From: Coprinellus micaceus
Lineage: Eukaryota > Basidiomycota > Agaricomycetes > Agaricales > Psathyrellaceae
DNA length: 64,000 nucleotides
Assembly: GCA_951394405.1 (NCBI GenBank)
Contig: OX596336.1
Span: forward strand, 1,240,001 to 1,304,000
Direction of reading: 5' to 3'
Position numbers and translations under genes: made by a program. The notes beneath the pieces are model-generated. The model searched no databases. It was not told where the DNA came from and worked only from the letters and a program-made list of their open reading frames with translations. This document shows, piece after piece, positions 21,322 to 32,229 of this stretch. Within the stretch, counting starts at the first letter, position 1; the number at the start of each line of letters is the position of its first letter.

Positions 21322-24300
21322 ATGCAACGCGCTCAACCAGATAGCAGTGTACAGGCAGCCGATGTGCGTCTCCTTGTCTTCTTCATCGCGAACAACAGCA
21401 CACATCGGCTCAGTGAAGCACACAGACCAACTACTCCAAGGCTACGAAAGCCGAGCTCTCGAGGCAATTCAACCAAGCGTTCCAACACTATGTCAAGGCC
21501 GCAGAGCTCTATATCCATCTAAGTCGCTCTGAGGGACACCCCGAGAAGGACAAAGTCAAATGGAAGGCGAATGCTCAGAGAGCGCTGGATAGGGCCGAGA
21601 AGATCAAGTCGTTCTCAGAGAAGAGTACGAAACAGGGGGGATCGGGAGGGGAGGGGACGTCTTTGGGAGAAGAGAGCGCTTCTGCTGCTGAGGTTAGGTT
21701 GACGCCTGTAGCTGTGAACCATTTCGCACCGCGTACGTTCATCCGTGCCTTGCATATGAGATTGCTGCTTACATGCACTCCAGACGAGCTGTATCGCGTA
21801 TTGAAGAAAGGCGGGCAGATCAACGACCTCATCTTCCCGCTATGGGACGAATCTAGCTCTGAGGCAGCACCACGGGAAGGATTGTTCACGTTCGTGTTTT
21901 CCACCTCTTCTGCGATGTCCCGCTGATATCCCATCCAGTGACCCCGATGGTCAACCAAATCTATCACCTGAACAGACAGCCGTTTCTGCTGTATGGAGGC
22001 GTCCCAATCTACCTGAAGATAATGGTCCACCGATTCATATTCTCCCGGAAGACATTCTCCAGCACGTCATTACAGATTGCTCTGTCTGCGCTTCCATCTC
22101 CGTCTGCCTCGAGCACAGCAGGAGATTTGGCACACATGTACATTTCGCGCATTCTCCATTCGCGTTCCCTCATCACTCACTGAGGAATATAGATCGCGGA
22201 AACGCCGCTGTACCACTACTGTGACTCCCATGACCCCGATTCAACGTGCAAACCCGTTTGTGTGGACCACCGAGAACGCCTGGACTTCAAGTTTCTGTTC
22301 AACGGTGCATGGCGAAGGGTGAGTACGAAAGCTTCATATTGACCCTTCTACCCTGACTTTCACTTTCTCCTAGGTCGGTGAGTGGGCACAACGGTGTGAA
22401 GAACATTCCCGATATTAACACTCATCCCTAGTAATCGACGACCAGCTACCATACGACCCTCAGAAAGGGACGCTCATGTGCATGTCAGCCCTGTCCGAGA
22501 CGCCCTCGTGGTGGACCCTCTGGCCGAGTTTACTCGAGAAAGCTGTACGTTCTGGTGTTTTGTTCACCCGTATGCGTCACTGATTTGGATCCTAGTATAT
22601 GAAGCTGATGGGAGGATACGACTTCCCTGGATCGTACGTCCTCGCTCGGCTCCCGTTTGGATATCTGCCCATCTCCTCTCCCTTACAGCAACTCTTGCAT
22701 CGACCTCCAGTAAGTAGCTCATACGCCGTACTGGACAGCAGCTGAACAGTGTACAGCGCTATTGCTGGCTGGATTCCAGAGCATATTGAGACTCGGCGGT
22801 AGGTATCCCCTCCCTTCATGCCTCACTATGGCATGCTGAAATTGTTCGTAGACCAGACTTTGAACGCGAACGGACATGGGAGAGATTGCTCAGCGCGTTC
22901 TCTAGCGGTAAATGCATGGTCACCCTCGGGACCGGTCCCCGGCCTGTCTCAATGGACGAGAGAGTGATGCTCTTGCCCTCTCATAGCTACGCGGTGACCG
23001 GTAAGCACTATTCATTTATCCCGTTGACTCATTAGTACGGTGCGGAGGCTTATTGAAGTGTAGATGTCTCCGAGGGAGAGGAAGGGAGAACGGTAACGAT
23101 CCTCGATTCGTGGGTGTGCCCAGGGGTGGAGTCGTCCGAAAGGCTGAGTGGGTCTTCAGTGTTTTGACGCCTTCTGATTCTCGTTGCTGATAGTCATGCT
23201 AGAGAGTCCAACTGTGTCGTGGTCTGATGCTCTGAACATGTTCGATGGGATATATCTCAGCTGGGATCCCGCCATGTTCAAGGATTCGTTAACGTTCCAT
23301 GGGTGAGCCATACCTCTCCACACGACCATCCACTCTGTGCTCACGGTGTTCCCGGCACAGGATGTGGAAGCGGAGCGACCCAGAGGATGGTCAGTCGCCT
23401 ACACATCCTCATCCCTCCAGCCTTACAGATGGCATTATGTAGTCTCAAAACAGCTCAATATCACGTTCACAAACGGAAGCGCAGACGAGGAGGAGGTCTG
23501 GGTACTCTTGACTCGGCACACGCCCGACACGAGGAGAACGCAGGACTTCATCGCGTTGAGAGTGCAAGTCGAAGACGAGCTCCACGCAGCTGCACCGTTG
23601 GCTCGGCAAGCAGTGTGTACCAAGGTCGGTCAGGGACCCCGGCTCCAAAGGAATGATGTTCTGACCGATTCGTTCTAGGAGACATATACCAACAGTACGC
23701 ATATCCTCGTCCGCACTCGCCTCTCATCCACCGAACGCACCGGCATCCTCTCCATCCTCGCTTCATACGACGGCAATGCCAGCGAAGTGGGGTTCACGAT
23801 CTCCGCCTATGCTTCGGCGCACGTCGATATTCGGTGGGACGAAACGATCGTCTCACCGCCCTACGAGAGAAAGGTCCCCGGGGCGATAACGCATAAGAGT
23901 GCTGGGGGGAATTGTACGCATAGAAGTTTTATGGTTAATCCGCAGTACCATCTTCGGATTTTGGCACCGCCGAAGGGGTCCAAGGGTGTAGGGAAGGCGA
24001 GGACGAATGTGAGCCTGAGGACGGGGAAGGATGTGCCGGTGAATGTGGCGGTTGTGTGGGGTCAGGGGAAGAGGGTGACGGAGTAGGCGTTCCTCCAGTT
24101 TCATATACCACAGACCCTCGCTGATTCGATGACTTCCAGGCTTTCTGAACAGGATACCATCGCGAGTTCAGGAGCGTACACCTATGGATCGGCTAGGGTG
24201 TCGAAGGATATGGCACCTGGAGATTCGACGATTGTGGTGTCGGCCTTCGACCCCCAGTATCTCGGCCCGTTCACGCTCAAAGTGGAGTGTACGTTCCCGT

Positions 24301-24842
24301 TCGACCTAGTCCCGATCCCACAGGAAGGGGCGGGGATGTATAACAAGACTATTCGAGGGTCGTGGTATGTGCTCTCGTTCTGTACGATGTCAGGAGAAGC
24401 AGCGCTGACGATGGGGATGGTATAGGGAGAACACCAGCGCTGGTGGTGGACCCAGTTCCTCAACGTACTCAAGGAATCCGAGGTGCGAGCTTGACGTCCC
24501 CGTTCAGACGAAGTGCATGTACGTCAACTTCTTTTTCCTCTCACCTTTCCTCCTAACTAATCGCTTCCTAGGATCCGCCTGCAACTCGCCCACCCATCCG
24601 CATCGGAGCGCATGAATGTCACCATCTTCTCCGCTTCACCATCCGGCAAGCTCGCTCAACATGTCGCGACCTCGGGGCCTTACGACGACTCCCTAGCTGG
24701 GGTCGTAGTCCCGTTGACGAATTTGAGTCCAGGGAAGTATTGGGTTGTGCCGTCTACGTATAAGAGTGGGGTGGAGGGGGAGTTTAGGTTGATATGTTAT
24801 TTCTCGGCTGCGGGTGTGGAGGTAGTGGAGAGGAGTGCCTAG
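21322..24842 (+). CDS. palB: PalB/Rim13-type calpain-like cysteine protease
   Basis: About 16 short exons; those checked include 21322-21348, 21426-21732, 21784-21889, 21939-22137 and 22193-22318, with in-phase joins throughout. The N-terminus is an MIT domain (KAELSRQFNQAFQHYVKAAE), which binds ESCRT-III proteins. The protease core follows: LKKGGQINDLIFPLWDE; the catalytic Cys region ITDCSVCASISVCLEH; FNGAWRR then VIDDQLPY; and the catalytic His in LPSHSYAVT. The C-terminal beta-sandwich domains follow (LSWDPAMF, WVLLTRHTPD, SPPYERK, then EFRLICYFSAAG at the end). In fungi this protease processes the PacC/Rim101 transcription factor in ambient pH signalling on endosomal ESCRT. The very first exon (MQRAQPDSS) is the least certain part. 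The third triad position reads LDSW instead of the usual NPW. Confidence 0.88.
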
Positions 24843-25030
24843 GATAAGAGGATGAAGCTGGGGTTGGTTATTTTGCGTGTAAAATTTTGGCCCGTAATCT
24901 CATCCTTGATGCTTACATATGTAGGATATCGGAAGGCGGCGAGCAGGGCTAGCACGATGTACGTATGGTTGAGGGGCAGGAAGCGAAACGCATTCAACGC
25001 TCATTCCACACGTCCTACAGAACGGGGTAA

Positions 25031-26376
25031 CTAAGACTCGACGTTGAGACCCCCAGGCAAGGGCTGGCAAGGGTCACCGGAAAACGTGGGAACAAGCCCT
25101 CCATCATGATTTTCTTCCTGTGTACGGATGCTCTCTTCCTCTCTCGCGACTTGTGAGACTTCCACTCCGAGAGCTGTGACCTCGCCCTGCAACGTGCTTG
25201 TTTCCGACTGAACCGTGACCCTCCTGCGCTTACACTTGGAACATTTCCCGCACTCTGACCTAATCTCTTCCAGCTTTTGCACACTCTCCTCCGATTTCTG
25301 TAGGCACTCCGCGATCCTTCTCTCAATCGCTACCAAGTCTTCCCCCAAACGCAAACGTTGCTCGTACCTCACTGAACCCATCTCGTCCCTCAACCGGATC
25401 TGCTCCTCCTTCGCCCGCTCCTCTTCCGCAAGTCTCTCAAGGGCCTGCTTCCTAGCTTCTTCCACCCCCTCTGCTTCTGCCCTTTCTGCGGCAGCCTGTT
25501 CTTCCTCCTCGCGGATCCTTCGCTCTTCCGCCTCCCTTGCGTCTTGCTCGATATCCGCCTTCGTGCGGTGTTCCAGCTCGACCTTCGCGAGGGCATTCAG
25601 CTCTCCCTCGAATTTCGAGAGCAGCTCCCGCTCGACAAAATCATCGTCCGGAGTGTCGTCAGAAACGGCGAGCTGGTACCGAATGGCCCAAAGGCGATGA
25701 ATTGCTCGGTAATCATGCCCAGCAACTGCACGGGCTTCATCGTCCGAGATGTTAGCACCGTTCGGTCTCCCAACGATGGACCTGTAGCCTGCTAGAACCC
25801 AACGAGAGATGGACTCTGCCCTTCCGACGGTGACGAACTCCAGGTCGGTGAGTTGCCCATCAAGCTGCTGGATGGCGAGCTTCCGGGCTTCGTGGAAGTG
25901 CCACAAGGTAGAGAGCGTCAGGATCGTGAGCCACTCTTCCTTCGTAAATGCGATCGTAGTAGAAGTCAAATGCCTACAACGAGGGAGTCAGTCGATGACG
26001 CTGCTGGGCTCATTAACGGGCAATCTTACACTGGCAATAAGAATTTGAGGAAGGCCCGGAACTGCGTAGCCGTTACGCCGTGCAGTTCGATGGCTCCTTC
26101 AGGATGACCTCGGCCATCGCCTGGTAAGAGGCCGTACTTCTCCACAAAATATTTGGACCCAATGTGGAATGGGTATTGAGGAAGCTAAAAGCGAACATCC
26201 TCGACCTGCGATCCACCTTAGGTCAACCGCGACACCAACAAACGGGTTCAAGTCTACCAACTCACCAGGAACTCAACATTGTCGAACCAGTGGTAGGTCT
26301 CGTCTTTCCTTCCAACTGGCTCGGTAATCACCGTCATCTCCCTTGTCAATGGCTTATCTTCCCCGCAGGCTAACAT
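25031..26376 (-). CDS. BTB-family coiled-coil protein with an in-frame stop or shifted splice site (BTB-5)
   Basis: Exons on the complement: 26266-26376, 26030-26205 (or 26030-26184) and 25031-25973. Exon 1 (ending GRKDETYHWFDNVEFL) and exon 3 are intact and very similar to those of BTB-6. In exon 2, where BTB-6 reads VLFRIPQYPF, this gene reads VRF-stop-LPQYPF: a TAG in frame. The TAG sits after CGCTTT and could itself serve as a splice acceptor, in phase, giving a protein that lacks only six residues of the BTB core (403 aa). Otherwise the gene is a pseudogene. The tail is a ~150-residue Glu/Arg coiled coil with a CGKCSKCKRRR cysteine motif near residue 330. A GGGCGCTAAT word lies ~253 bases upstream. 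Confidence 0.7.
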
Positions 26377-26941
26377 GAACACTAGGTGGTGAGTTCCGCT
26401 GGTAGGTGCCGGAGTCCGAATCCGAGCAGTGTTTACAAGAGGGGAAGCAAGAGCAAACGAGCATTGCCCATCGCGACGCCCTCCCTTTTATGACTGAGGC
26501 AGGTTCCCGAGTCAGCTTTGACAGCTTCGGTTGCAACGAGGCACAATAGAACAAGGTTGACTGGAACTGGGACGCCCACAGTTTACGTGAGAGGGTAGGT
26601 CGGCAAGCGACGCTGCCTCACTGCATCTGGGCGCTAATCTAGGTGCTCGCGCTCGTATTTGTGGCTATCAGACACGTTTTGTGGTGTGGAGGTGACGAGA
26701 AGGGGGGTTAGTGTTGCTACTCCCCGACTGCGGTGGGATGGTGGGTGGGCTTAGGTTGGTACGTGCAGGTGGAGAGGATGGGCTAGGCAGGCAGGTTGTC
26801 GGTTAGTTGCGGGCGAGGGGTTTGGGTCACATTTCATCGTCGTAATATACGTAATTACAAGGCAAGCATCATCCACTTTATAGAGAGAAAGACCAAATAC
26901 GTGGTCATTGTAGAAGCCGCGGTTCATGTATTCATATGTGG
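26377..26941. other. Intergenic between BTB-5 and BTB-6
   Basis: Promoter of BTB-5, with the GGGCGCTAAT word at 26629-26638, and 3' flank of BTB-6. No gene is seen. Confidence 0.35.
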
Positions 26942-28843
26942 TCACTGCCAAAATGAAGGGCGAGTCGTCATCTCAGCGGGGATGATGTTCAAAGGTGGTG
27001 AAACTCGGAGTTGTTCTGGGGGGGTCTGCGTCTCATCGAGTTTTTTCACTGGCAAGCCCCCTTTCTTGGCCTTCTTCTTCAAGCTCTTCTTCATCACCGG
27101 GAGTCCCCAAGCATCGTCCTTCTCAGGGGCAATCGACGTCTCCAGGTAGTCCGGAGCGATGGTAAGGGTCTCTAAGACAGGGGAAGGAGCCCGAGATGTA
27201 GGGTAAGATGCGTTTGCCTGTGAGTCCTGCAAGAGGGGAGTGGTAGGCGAATCGCTGCTCCCCTGAGATCCGTTTGGCTTCATGACACCACCTCCCCAGC
27301 CACTCCGGTCGAACTGGGGGGAAGATGGCTTCGCCAGTGAGGTCGAAGAAGTCATCTTTCTGACAGAAGTGCCTCTCCAACCGAAGGGGCTCTCGCTTGC
27401 AGGCGACTCGGGAGAGGCGGAGGGTGCAGATTTACCGGGGCCGAAGGACGGGGCCCTTTCACCCCACAGTGAGCCCAATCCACCAAGGCTTGGGTTTTTC
27501 TGGAGCTCTCCGAGTCGTTCCTCCCTTATCTGCCGTTCCCGTGGTTCATTTCCTGGCTTCTCTCCAACTTCCATCGCTCGGATTCGACGCCTATGCTCCT
27601 TCTCCTGTTTCTGTTTCTCCTCCGCCTCTCCAAGTTCCCGCTGCTCCCTTTCATGGATCTCCTGTCGTCGTCTAACCCTTTCCTCCATTTCGCGCCGGCG
27701 CCTTTCTTCCGCCTCCTTAGCCTCTTGCTCTTGCCTTTCGAGTTCGGCGAGCTCCTTCTGAATAAGCTCCTCTTCGTGGCGCATTTTCTCGATGCGCTCC
27801 CGCTCAAGCCTGATCTCCTCTTCTCGCTTCTCCTCCTCTTCTTTCAAACGCTCTTCCTCGAGTTGTTTCGCCCGACTCAGTCGTTCCTCTTCCGCGAGTC
27901 TCTCACGCTCCTGCCTCTCGGCTTCTTCCTTCGCGGCTTCCTCCCGTGCCAGCTCTTCCCTTTCAGCAGCCGCCTTTGCCTCTTCCTCCAGCTCCCTCCT
28001 CTCCTCCTCCTCCCTCTCAGCGCGCTCAATATCAGCTTTCGTGCGATGCTCCAGCTCGATGGTCTTGAGCGCGGCCAGCTCTTCCGAGAACCTGGAGCGG
28101 AGTTCGCGTTCGATGAAATCCTCGCCCGAATGTAAATCGTCGTCGTCAACCGCGAGCTGGTATCGAATAGTCCAAATTTGGTGGGCTGCTCGGTGTCCGA
28201 TCGCGTTGGCCTCCCCGTCCGAGATGAAGCAACCCCGTGGCCTTCCAGCGATAGATTTGAAGCCCGCGAGAACCCAGCCAGAGATAGACGTCGCTCGACC
28301 GACCTCAATGAGCTCCATTTCCGTGAGGTTATGCCCGTCAAGGTGCTGGATGGCAAGCTTTCGAGAGTCATGGAAGTGCCAGAGTGTGGAAAGCGTAAGT
28401 ATCGTGAGCCACTCGGCCTTCGTGAACATAGTCGTCGTCGACGTCAGATGCCTATGGGGGGTTTAGAGATCGGTGTGCGCCGCAGGGACGTTGTGCACAT
28501 ACAGTGGGAACAAAAGCTTCAGGAATATCTGGAACTGGGCAGCTGTGACACCGTCCAGCTTGACGACTCCCCCAGAACTGCCGCCGCCCTCGCCCGGAGA
28601 GAGGCCGTACTTCTCAACGAAGTACTCCGAACCAACGTGGAACGGGTACTGAGGAATACGGAAGAGAACATCCTCAATCTAGCGCACACATTTGATCAGC
28701 ACAGCGACGCCGTGGGGAGTATACCGACTCACCAGTAACTCAACATTTTCCGACCAGTAGTAGGTCTCATCCTTCCTTCCAATGGGCTCGGTCATTACCG
28801 TCATCTCCCTTGTCGATACCTTATCTTCTTCGGAAGTAGCCAT
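26942..28843 (-). CDS. BTB-family coiled-coil protein, 598 aa (BTB-6)
   Basis: Exons on the complement: 28733-28843, 28503-28678 and 26942-28451. Exon 1 ends GRKDETYYWSENVELL. Exon 2 holds the BTB core (EDVLFRIPQYPFHVGSEYF, then FLKLLFPL). Exon 3 opens with HLTSTTTMFTKAEWLTILTL and the WHFHDSRKLAIQHLDG helical block. Residues ~230-400 are a long Glu/Arg coiled coil (EREELAREEAAKEEAERQER and similar). The last ~200 residues are Ser/Pro-rich and disordered, with a GSLWGERAPSFG segment recalling the terminal motif of BTB-3 and BTB-9. It is the closest intact paralogue of BTB-5, next to it in tandem. A GGGCGCCAAT word lies ~265 bases upstream. Likely a homodimeric or filamentous scaffold; targets unknown. 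Confidence 0.87.
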
Positions 28844-29344
28844 GAACTTGGTCGTCGATTCCAGTATAGGGATTTCGGTTTTCCGAATTCTAACCGGCTT
28901 TCTGAGTGGCCAGAAAGTGGGGGAGAAAGTGGAAATACGTGCTGTTCATAGCGCCGTCCCCTTCTTTTATGAGTCTAGCCAAGGTTCCCGAGTCAGCTTT
29001 GACAGCTTCTATTGTAACGAGGCACGCAAGGCAAGGTCAAGTGGTCACCGGGACGCCCACAGATTACATGAATGGAGTCGGCAAATTCCGAAGAAACGCT
29101 TCTGGGCGGGCGCCAATATAGTTCTGATCATATCTTATCGCTATCGGGCGTACGTAGGCTTATCCGGGAAGGTGACAGTACGGAAAACATCGACATAGCT
29201 AGTAAGTACATACAATGTTACAAGGAACGAGATAGAAAACGAGATGCATGGCGTAGTGTACAGGGGAAAGTACCAGAGGGAGATACCCAAAGCATTATAG
29301 AAGTGAAGCGATTGGTGCAATGGAAAGGCCGTAGAAAGAAGCGC
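28844..29344. other. Intergenic, BTB-6 promoter and HSP20 3' flank
   Basis: Holds the GGGCGCCAAT word near 29108-29117. No gene is seen. Confidence 0.35.
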
Positions 29345-29936
29345 TCACGCGATGGTGATCTTCTTAGGAGCGAGCTCAGGAGCCGACTTGGGGAAAGTGA
29401 CAGTCAGGACCCCACTCTCCATGGACGCTTTGATTTCGTCCTCCTGCGGACATCAGTCAGCTTTCCCTTATTTACAAGCGAGGGTAGACAACTCACCTTG
29501 ACTCCCTGAGGAAGCTGCAAAGTTCTCGAGAACTTTCCGAAGCGCCTCTCTCGGACTGCATATCCCGCTTCTTCGTGTTCGGATGAGATGTTACTCTCCG
29601 CCGCGACGGTAAGCCGGCCATTGTGCATGTCGATAGTAATGTCTTCCTTCTTCAAGCCGGGGAGCTCGAATGAGGCAGTAACGATGTTCCTTTCGTTATC
29701 CTCATGGAGGTCCATCCTACGAAAGGTATGGTTAGTGACTTGGGACAGAGGAAATTAGGTGAGGGTCATGCATACCTTGGCTTGAAGGCGCGGACCGCGC
29801 CATCTACATTGCCAGAGGCGCCGTGGCGCTGGAGCTGGTTCTCGGTCCCAGAAGCAGCTCGGCGACCGGATCCGAAAGCTTCGTCGAACAAACGGTCGAC
29901 ATCGTAGAAAGGCTCGTAGAAGAACACGCTGGACAT
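29345..29936 (-). CDS. Small heat shock protein, HSP20/alpha-crystallin family, 159 aa
   Basis: Exons on the complement: 29776-29936, 29497-29716 and 29345-29443, phases 2 and 0. The N-terminus (MSSVFFYEPFYDVDRLFDEA) is typical of fungal Hsp20. The alpha-crystallin domain spans about residues 55-155: RMDLHEDNERNIVTASFELP, then DITIDMHNGRLTVAAES, then VRERRFGKFSRTLQLPQGVK. The C-terminal strand carries the family hallmark A-x-x-x-(N/S)-G-V-L-T-V (ASMESGVLTVTFPK). The ending KKITIA contains an I-x-I/V-like tail. It is an ATP-independent holdase that keeps unfolding proteins soluble, assembling into oligomers in the cytosol. Heat shock elements lie upstream, so heat induction is likely. It lies between BTB-6 and BTB-7 and appears functionally unrelated to them. 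Confidence 0.95.
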
Positions 29937-30065
29937 TATGTAAAGAAAAAAGTAAGAGAGGCTTTGGTGCGAGTGGCTTGAGTGAGTCGAGTGCGTTTAA
30001 GTTGGTTCTGACTTGGAAAGGGTACGAGAGCCTTACAGGGCTTAAATACGCACCCAGTGGACGAG

Positions 30066-30078
30066 GAAATTTCTAGAG
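30066..30078. promoter_or_regulatory. Heat shock element
   Basis: GAAATTTCTAGAG: alternating nGAAn/nTTCn pentamers (GAA-AT-TTC-TA-GAG, last unit imperfect), ~130 bases upstream of the HSP20 start. It is the binding pattern of the HSF trimer. Confidence 0.6.
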
Positions 30079-30122
30079 CCATTGGCCGTGGCTTGGACGT
30101 CATAGATCAACGCGCCTGGAGC

Positions 30123-30135
30123 TTCAAGAATGTTT
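30123..30135. promoter_or_regulatory. Heat shock element, imperfect
   Basis: TTC-AA-GAA-TG-TTT: three alternating units, the last one imperfect, ~190 bases upstream of HSP20. Confidence 0.45.
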
Positions 30136-30164
30136 CATGGAAATCTGGCGATGCGTCGGGTGAC

Positions 30165-30177
30165 TTCTGGAAATTTC
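30165..30177. promoter_or_regulatory. Heat shock element, perfect three-unit
   Basis: TTC-TG-GAA-AT-TTC: three perfectly spaced alternating pentamers, ~230 bases upstream of HSP20. This is the strongest HSF site of the three. Confidence 0.65.
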
Positions 30178-30419
30178 GATTACCATTTCGGTGATCGCGA
30201 GCGCGCCAACGTTCTGGAGGGTGTTCGAGACACTTCCAGTAGCCCGGGAGTAACTTGCAGCGACGTCATGATCATAGGGTATCCAGAAACTCCCGCACGA
30301 GCACGCCTCACACTGTGTCATCAAGCACGCCTCGCCGAGGAACCCTCGTGGAATAGTAGGCGAAGTAGTATAACTAGCGCAATGGATTAGATACAATGCA
30401 GTTAATACCGGGGGCAAGT

Positions 30420-32229
30420 CTACGAGGCTCGGCTCGTTCCAAAGGGTGTCCTGAAAGATGCCTCCCATGTAGCTTTCTCCGAGACGGCGGGCTCCTGGGC
30501 GTGTGGAAGGACCCGTTCAATAAACCCTGCCATCAAAGTTTTTGGTGGCTGCGCGCGAGCGGCCCAGGCGGCTTCCGCCTGTTGCTTCCTCAGGCTCAGC
30601 GCTGCAGCTTGACGTTGTTCCTCCCTTCGAGCAGCTCGTCTCTCTTCTTGGCGCCTCCGTTCAGCGGCCTCCTTTTCCTCTTCTTGGCGCTTCCTTTCTG
30701 CGGTCTTTCTTTCCTCTTCTCGTCGCTTCGTGTCAGCCATAATCATTTCCAGCTCCTCTTCGAGTTTCTGTTGGACCAGAGCTTCTCTCTCCGCCTCCCT
30801 GCGTCGCTTCTCTGCTGCAGCATTCTCCTCAGCCGCCGCACTCTCCTCGTTATATTTCTGCTCTTGTGCCTGGTCGTCTCGCTCACCGGCATTTATCCCG
30901 GAAACATCGCTCTCGGTAGCGTCATTCTCCTGATCGTCCTGGCCCTGCTTTCCATCCCGTCCTGTGCTTGTTGCGAGGTTCGACGACGTGCCTCTCCCCA
31001 AGGCCTCCCGTTCCGCCTGCTTTGCCATCGCCTTTTTCGCCTTCTTCTTCGCCTTCTTCCACCCCCGCATCTGCTCTGAGTCAAGATTTCCGTCTTCTTC
31101 AATCTTCTGTGCTTCCGTTCTTTGTCGCTCCTCCTGCCTCCTCTCCTCTTCAATCTTCCGTTCTTCCGTTCTTTTCTGCTCATCCCGCCTCCTCTCCTCT
31201 CCTCCTCTCCGTTCCTCCTCTTTGGCCCTTTCTGTTTCTAAGACTTCCTCCTTGGCTCGCCGCGCTGCGTCCGCGATCAACCTCTGCGCCTCTTCTTCCT
31301 TCATATTCCGCTCCTCCTCCTGCCTGAGCTTCAGGTTTTCCTGGTCTTCTTCTATTCTTATCTCCTCTCTCGTTCGCCTCTCTCTTTCCTGTCCCTTCAG
31401 CGTCGCCAGCTCGTCCGAGAAGGCCCTTTGGATCTCCTCCCTGGCTTTTCCTGACTTCATATTCTTCTCAGTCCCTGCAAGTTTGTGCCTCACGATATAC
31501 AGCTTCACTGCCGTCCTCCACCCAACCTGTTCGCTCTCTTCTTCGCTGATCGCCTCCTTCTTTACCACGAGTTTCTCGTACCCACCCTCTACCCACTTTG
31601 ACACGTACTCCGCACGACCAACAGTGATCATCCCGACCGCGTGAGCCACCTGAATCTGCGAATCGAGGTGCTCCATGGCGAGTTTTCGAAGCTCAAGGAA
31701 GTGCCACCTCGTAGACAGCGTAAGAACGGTGAGCCACTCGGCTCTGGCCAAGGTGAGTGTCGTAGTCGTCGAGTGGCTGTGTCGAGGCAATATTAGTGGG
31801 GAACGGGGCCAAGTAGAAAACCAATGCTCACATGGGGAAAAGTAGCTTTAGGAAGGTGCGGAATTGCGCCGCCGTGACGCCCTCGAGGTGAACAGCTCCA
31901 GCGGTTGAGATCCTGACTCGAGGCGCGTCTGTAACGTCCATCGAGTCCCACTCGTCGTCAGGGTCGGCATCTGGAGTAAGACACCGTGGAACGTCCTGGA
32001 GATATGTCTTTGCAAAGTGCTCAGAACCGACGGTAAACTGGTATCGCGGTAGTTTGAATATGATCCCTTCGACCTAGAGCACACAGCACCAGTGGTCCTT
32101 TAGCCCTATGACCCGTGGCGATGATCTCCAGTAACGTACCAAGAAGCGAACATTATCCCAGTAATATCCTTCATCCTTCTCCGCAGCGCTAAGGGAGGGC
32201 TGCAGACCCATTGAAGTACGCCCCGTCAT
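30420..32229 (-). CDS. BTB-family coiled-coil protein, 562 aa (BTB-7)
   Basis: Exons on the complement: 32140-32229, 31832-32073 and 30420-31776. Exon 1 ends EKDEGYYWDNVRFL. Exon 2 carries the BTB core (EGIIFKLPRYQFTVGSEHF) with a long acidic insert, and ends FRTFLKLLFP. Exon 3 opens HSTTTTLTLARAEWLTVLTL with the helical block RWHFLELRKLAMEHLD. From about residue 240 onwards it is almost pure Glu/Lys/Arg/Gln coiled coil in two blocks separated by a GWKKAKKKAKKAMAKQAE basic patch, and it ends AAWAARAQPP... with a short tail. It most resembles BTB-9 of the right-hand array (same HST-T linker and exon 2 insert). Divergent from DUF6533 gene 1, which starts 1.4 kb away. Confidence 0.87.

Larger units (their letters stand above)
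29937..30419. promoter_or_regulatory. HSP20 promoter region
   Basis: The stretch upstream of HSP20 also contains the 3' flank of BTB-7. It holds a TATTTAAG box (complement, about 30044-30051) and three heat shock elements listed separately. No gene is seen. Confidence 0.55.

Noticed and set aside
27593..28466. + strand Ser/Leu-rich frames of 180-224 codons
   Set aside because: Antisense shadows of the BTB-6 coiled coil.
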